A DNA stretch of 25,062 bases, taken from the NCBI GenBank assembly GCA_964200075.2, contig CAXNAA020000181.1, positions 1 through 25,062 of the forward strand. Direction: 5' to 3'. Below the pieces are notes generated by a model. That model was not told the origin of the DNA and made no database searches. It saw nothing but the letters and a program-made list of their open reading frames with translations. Made by a program: the position numbers and the translations under genes. Source of the stretch: Sphacelaria rigidula. Its lineage: Eukaryota; Phaeophyceae; Sphacelariales. Below, one piece after another: positions 23,401 to 25,062 of the stretch; the stretch's first letter is position 1, and each line of letters opens with the position of its first letter.

Positions 23401-23720
23401 ACGACGGAGCCCTTGGAGGACACATGACATGCCAAAACTAACTGCCCGAGAGAGCCCAAATTTACTCCAGGCAAAATCATTGTGATTCCCCACCACTACC
23501 CCTCGCCCCGTCCCCCCATACATTTTCCTAGCTTGACCATAGCGCTGACTGCTTTGTGTCATCTTACCAGCATCTCCGCGAATCCTGGACCGAACTGCGT
23601 GGTTCTCTGCAACACGTACTCGGCGTAAAGTTTCAGGAACTCGGCGAACGGTGCCACGTCTTCGGTCGACCATGGTGGGGGCCTCACATCGCAGATTGTT
23701 CCCAAGTCGAAGTACTTGAC
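20419..23720 (-). CDS. Unrecognised protein, at least four exons, basic Ser/Ala-rich C-terminal tail, 5' incomplete
   Basis: Exons read on the minus strand: 23720-23568, about 22336-22160, 21797-21564 and 21321-20419 (stop). All joins are phase 0, giving about 488 residues. The borders are good: donors gtaaga, gtaagt and gtatgt; acceptors gacgcag, gtcag and tttttcag. The acceptor at 22337 (aaaaag) is weak; alternatively the protein starts at ATG 22348, right after an in-frame TGA. The first ~188 residues look folded and mainly helical, with aromatic patches such as VKYFDLGTICDVRPPPW and EVDRWYGFLYENVEHVAAL. The remaining 300 are low-complexity, rich in Ala, Ser, Gly and Lys, with basic clusters (KSRHHR, EKKHRRKG) that could act as nuclear localisation signals. 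I do not recognise the family. No exon upstream of 23720 was found, so the start may lie outside the window. Confidence 0.65.
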
Positions 23721-24657
23721 CTGCGTCACACAATTACCACAAAGAAACCGCATGCCAAAAAATGTCAACAAGAGTGAAAGTGATTATGCAAAAAATAAGT
23801 TTATAGTTCAGAGTTTCAAACCGGCACTACCGTGTTACACGTCTCTTCATGTTTTTTTTTTCTTCAGTTATCCATGTCCTTACACCGGCTCTATCCGATA
23901 TTTTCGCCTACTCCGGGCGGTTCACAAATCATGGGTAAAGCTGTACGCGGTGTTTTCGAGACAACTTATCTATTTTGGAACAACAGAACGTTGGCTAACG
24001 GAGTTTCCCTCTGGTTGAACATCGTCAAGTTGCCGCTCGGGAGAATGGTAATCCTGTTCGAGGTATTGCGGAAGAGGGTCGGGACATTTTCACGGACGGG
24101 CAAGTTGGTTCATGCCCGCGAAACGACTCGGGGTTGCTGAGTTGATGAGTTGAATTTTGCCGCCAGGGCAAAAACTGGTTATGTGATCGCTTGCCGGTCA
24201 CCTCCACAGCCTTGGAATAAAAGAAAATGTAAACAGATGCTTACATCTCGGGCCAGTATCCGCGCCCAGAATACTAGTACCAGGCCCAAGGATCGGAACC
24301 CGCGTGAACCACCCGCTAGTGCAGCATAGGTGACAAGCGAAGTCCACCGACATACACGGCCTAGCAGATTTTGTCTCCTTTCCACCCTCACTGCATTTGG
24401 AGATTGTTTCGCTCGTCGTCAATCTCGGGCGTGATGGTTATACTGAAGAAAATGATCATCCTTAAGGTATACCCGAGGACTTTTGGGACATTTTCAGGTG
24501 CACTATTGGGTAGTACACGATTCACCCTGACTACGCCACCCCATGGGTCGACAGTAAGGGATGCCTGCAGGCGACCGCAAACCCTGCGGGTTTACCCGAA
24601 ATTGGATTATTCTCCCCCCCCCTCCCCAAGCCTGGTCGCCCAAGCCTGGTCCTTCAT
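23721..24657. other. No gene identified; possible 5' intron, with tRNA-like promoter motifs nearby
   Basis: No convincing exon continues the minus-strand gene here. On the minus strand, 24291-24301 reads GGGTTCCGATC, which resembles the B box of tRNA genes. A similar motif (GGGTTCGTATCTC, 22931-22943) lies within the gene's first visible intron. Neither sits in a sequence that folds into a proper tRNA by eye. They may be remnants of tRNA-derived short interspersed elements. Confidence 0.35.
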
Positions 24658-24731
24658 GGTATGACACCCATGAGGTAGTGTGGAACCCATGGCTGTCTCT
24701 GGAAGTGGCGACACCAGAAATTGAAGCAACT
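24658..24731 (+). repeat. Direct repeat, unit 1 (331-bp period)
   Basis: The segment containing acccatgaggtagtgt and ggctgtctctggaagtggcg, and ending gaagcaact, recurs 331 bp downstream at 24989-25062 with a few substitutions. The second unit runs to the window edge, so the array may continue. The sequence between the units is not itself repeated inside the window. Confidence 0.9.
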
Positions 24732-24911
24732 AGTCGGAGGTTGCCGTCCATATGCAAGATAATCAGTAGGCTTCGGGCCGAACAATCTTGGTAGGATGCT
24801 GCTCACCCTTTATGCGACTTACCGAACACATCACGGCGCTTGGCGCTTGGTAATTGATTGCTAGCCTGGTCCGGCAAAAACCCGGCATACTCCGCCCTGG
24901 CTTTGTAGGGA

Positions 24912-24971
24912 TGCGAGGTCAATGGTCTCATGACTACGGCATGTAACATCATGAGTACACCCCCCCCCCCC
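24912..24971 (+). repeat. Dispersed repeat, copy B, ending in poly-C
   Basis: This is the second copy of the repeat at 20-79, beginning gcgaggtcaatggtc and ending catgagtacac plus 11 C. It lies between the two units of the 331-bp-period repeat, so the two repeat signals may belong to one larger element. Confidence 0.75.
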
Positions 24972-24988
24972 TCAAAGTCCAAGTCTGT

Positions 24989-25062
24989 GGTGACGCACCC
25001 ATGAGGTAGTGTATAAGCCGTGGCTGTCTCTGGAAGTGGCGATACCACAAAATGAAGCAACT
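24989..25062 (+). repeat. Direct repeat, unit 2 (331-bp period)
   Basis: This is the second copy of the segment at 24658-24731. It shares acccatgaggtagtgt and ggctgtctctggaagtggcg and ends in gaagcaact exactly at the window end. Differences include gtataagccg for gtggaaccca. Confidence 0.9.

Overview
The window looks like nuclear DNA of an intron-rich eukaryote. Its genes are split into short exons with clean GT-AG borders, introns run from about 240 bp to over 1 kb, and intergenic DNA is rich in simple repeats. Nothing bacterial is present: no operons, no Shine-Dalgarno pattern and no tRNA or rRNA gene. The long introns, intermediate GC and presence of flagellar/ciliary-type motor genes would fit a stramenopile such as a brown alga. 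That is an inference from general features; no sequence-level match could be run. A 10-base N gap at 6527-6536 marks this as a draft assembly.

Layout. (1) 1-2054 has no gene I can support, but holds an edge repeat with poly-C and a 220-bp foldback (MITE-like) element. (2) 2055-7917 (+) is a ten-exon PLP-dependent class I/II aminotransferase of the kynurenine aminotransferase type. All catalytic residues are present, but the N-terminal 50-60 residues were not found. (3) 7918-8578 is a short convergent spacer with G-rich 19-bp tandem repeats. (4) 16547-8579 (-) is best read as one five-exon gene of about 2034 codons. It encodes a beta-propeller-like N-terminus, a kinesin-5-like motor with a very long Ser-Pro-rich loop-8 insert, and a disordered tail holding an EF-hand-like module. 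(5) 16548-17556 separates this gene from a divergent two-exon dynein light chain (LC8 type, 17557-18177, +). (6) 18178-20418 has no gene I can support and lies between convergent 3' ends. (7) 23720-20419 (-) is an unrecognised gene with at least four exons, a helical N-terminal part and a basic, Ser/Ala-rich tail; its 5' end is not seen. (8) 23721-25062 is repeat-rich, with a 331-bp-period repeat and a second copy of the repeat found at the left edge.

The most interesting point is the cytoskeletal pair: a composite kinesin head-to-head with a dynein light chain, about 1 kb apart. The kinesin is itself unusual, with a propeller fused in front of the motor and a long insert with eight Ser-Pro sites in motor loop 8, reminiscent of yeast Cin8. 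The aminotransferase shows no functional link to the motor genes; ordinary eukaryotic gene mixing explains its position.
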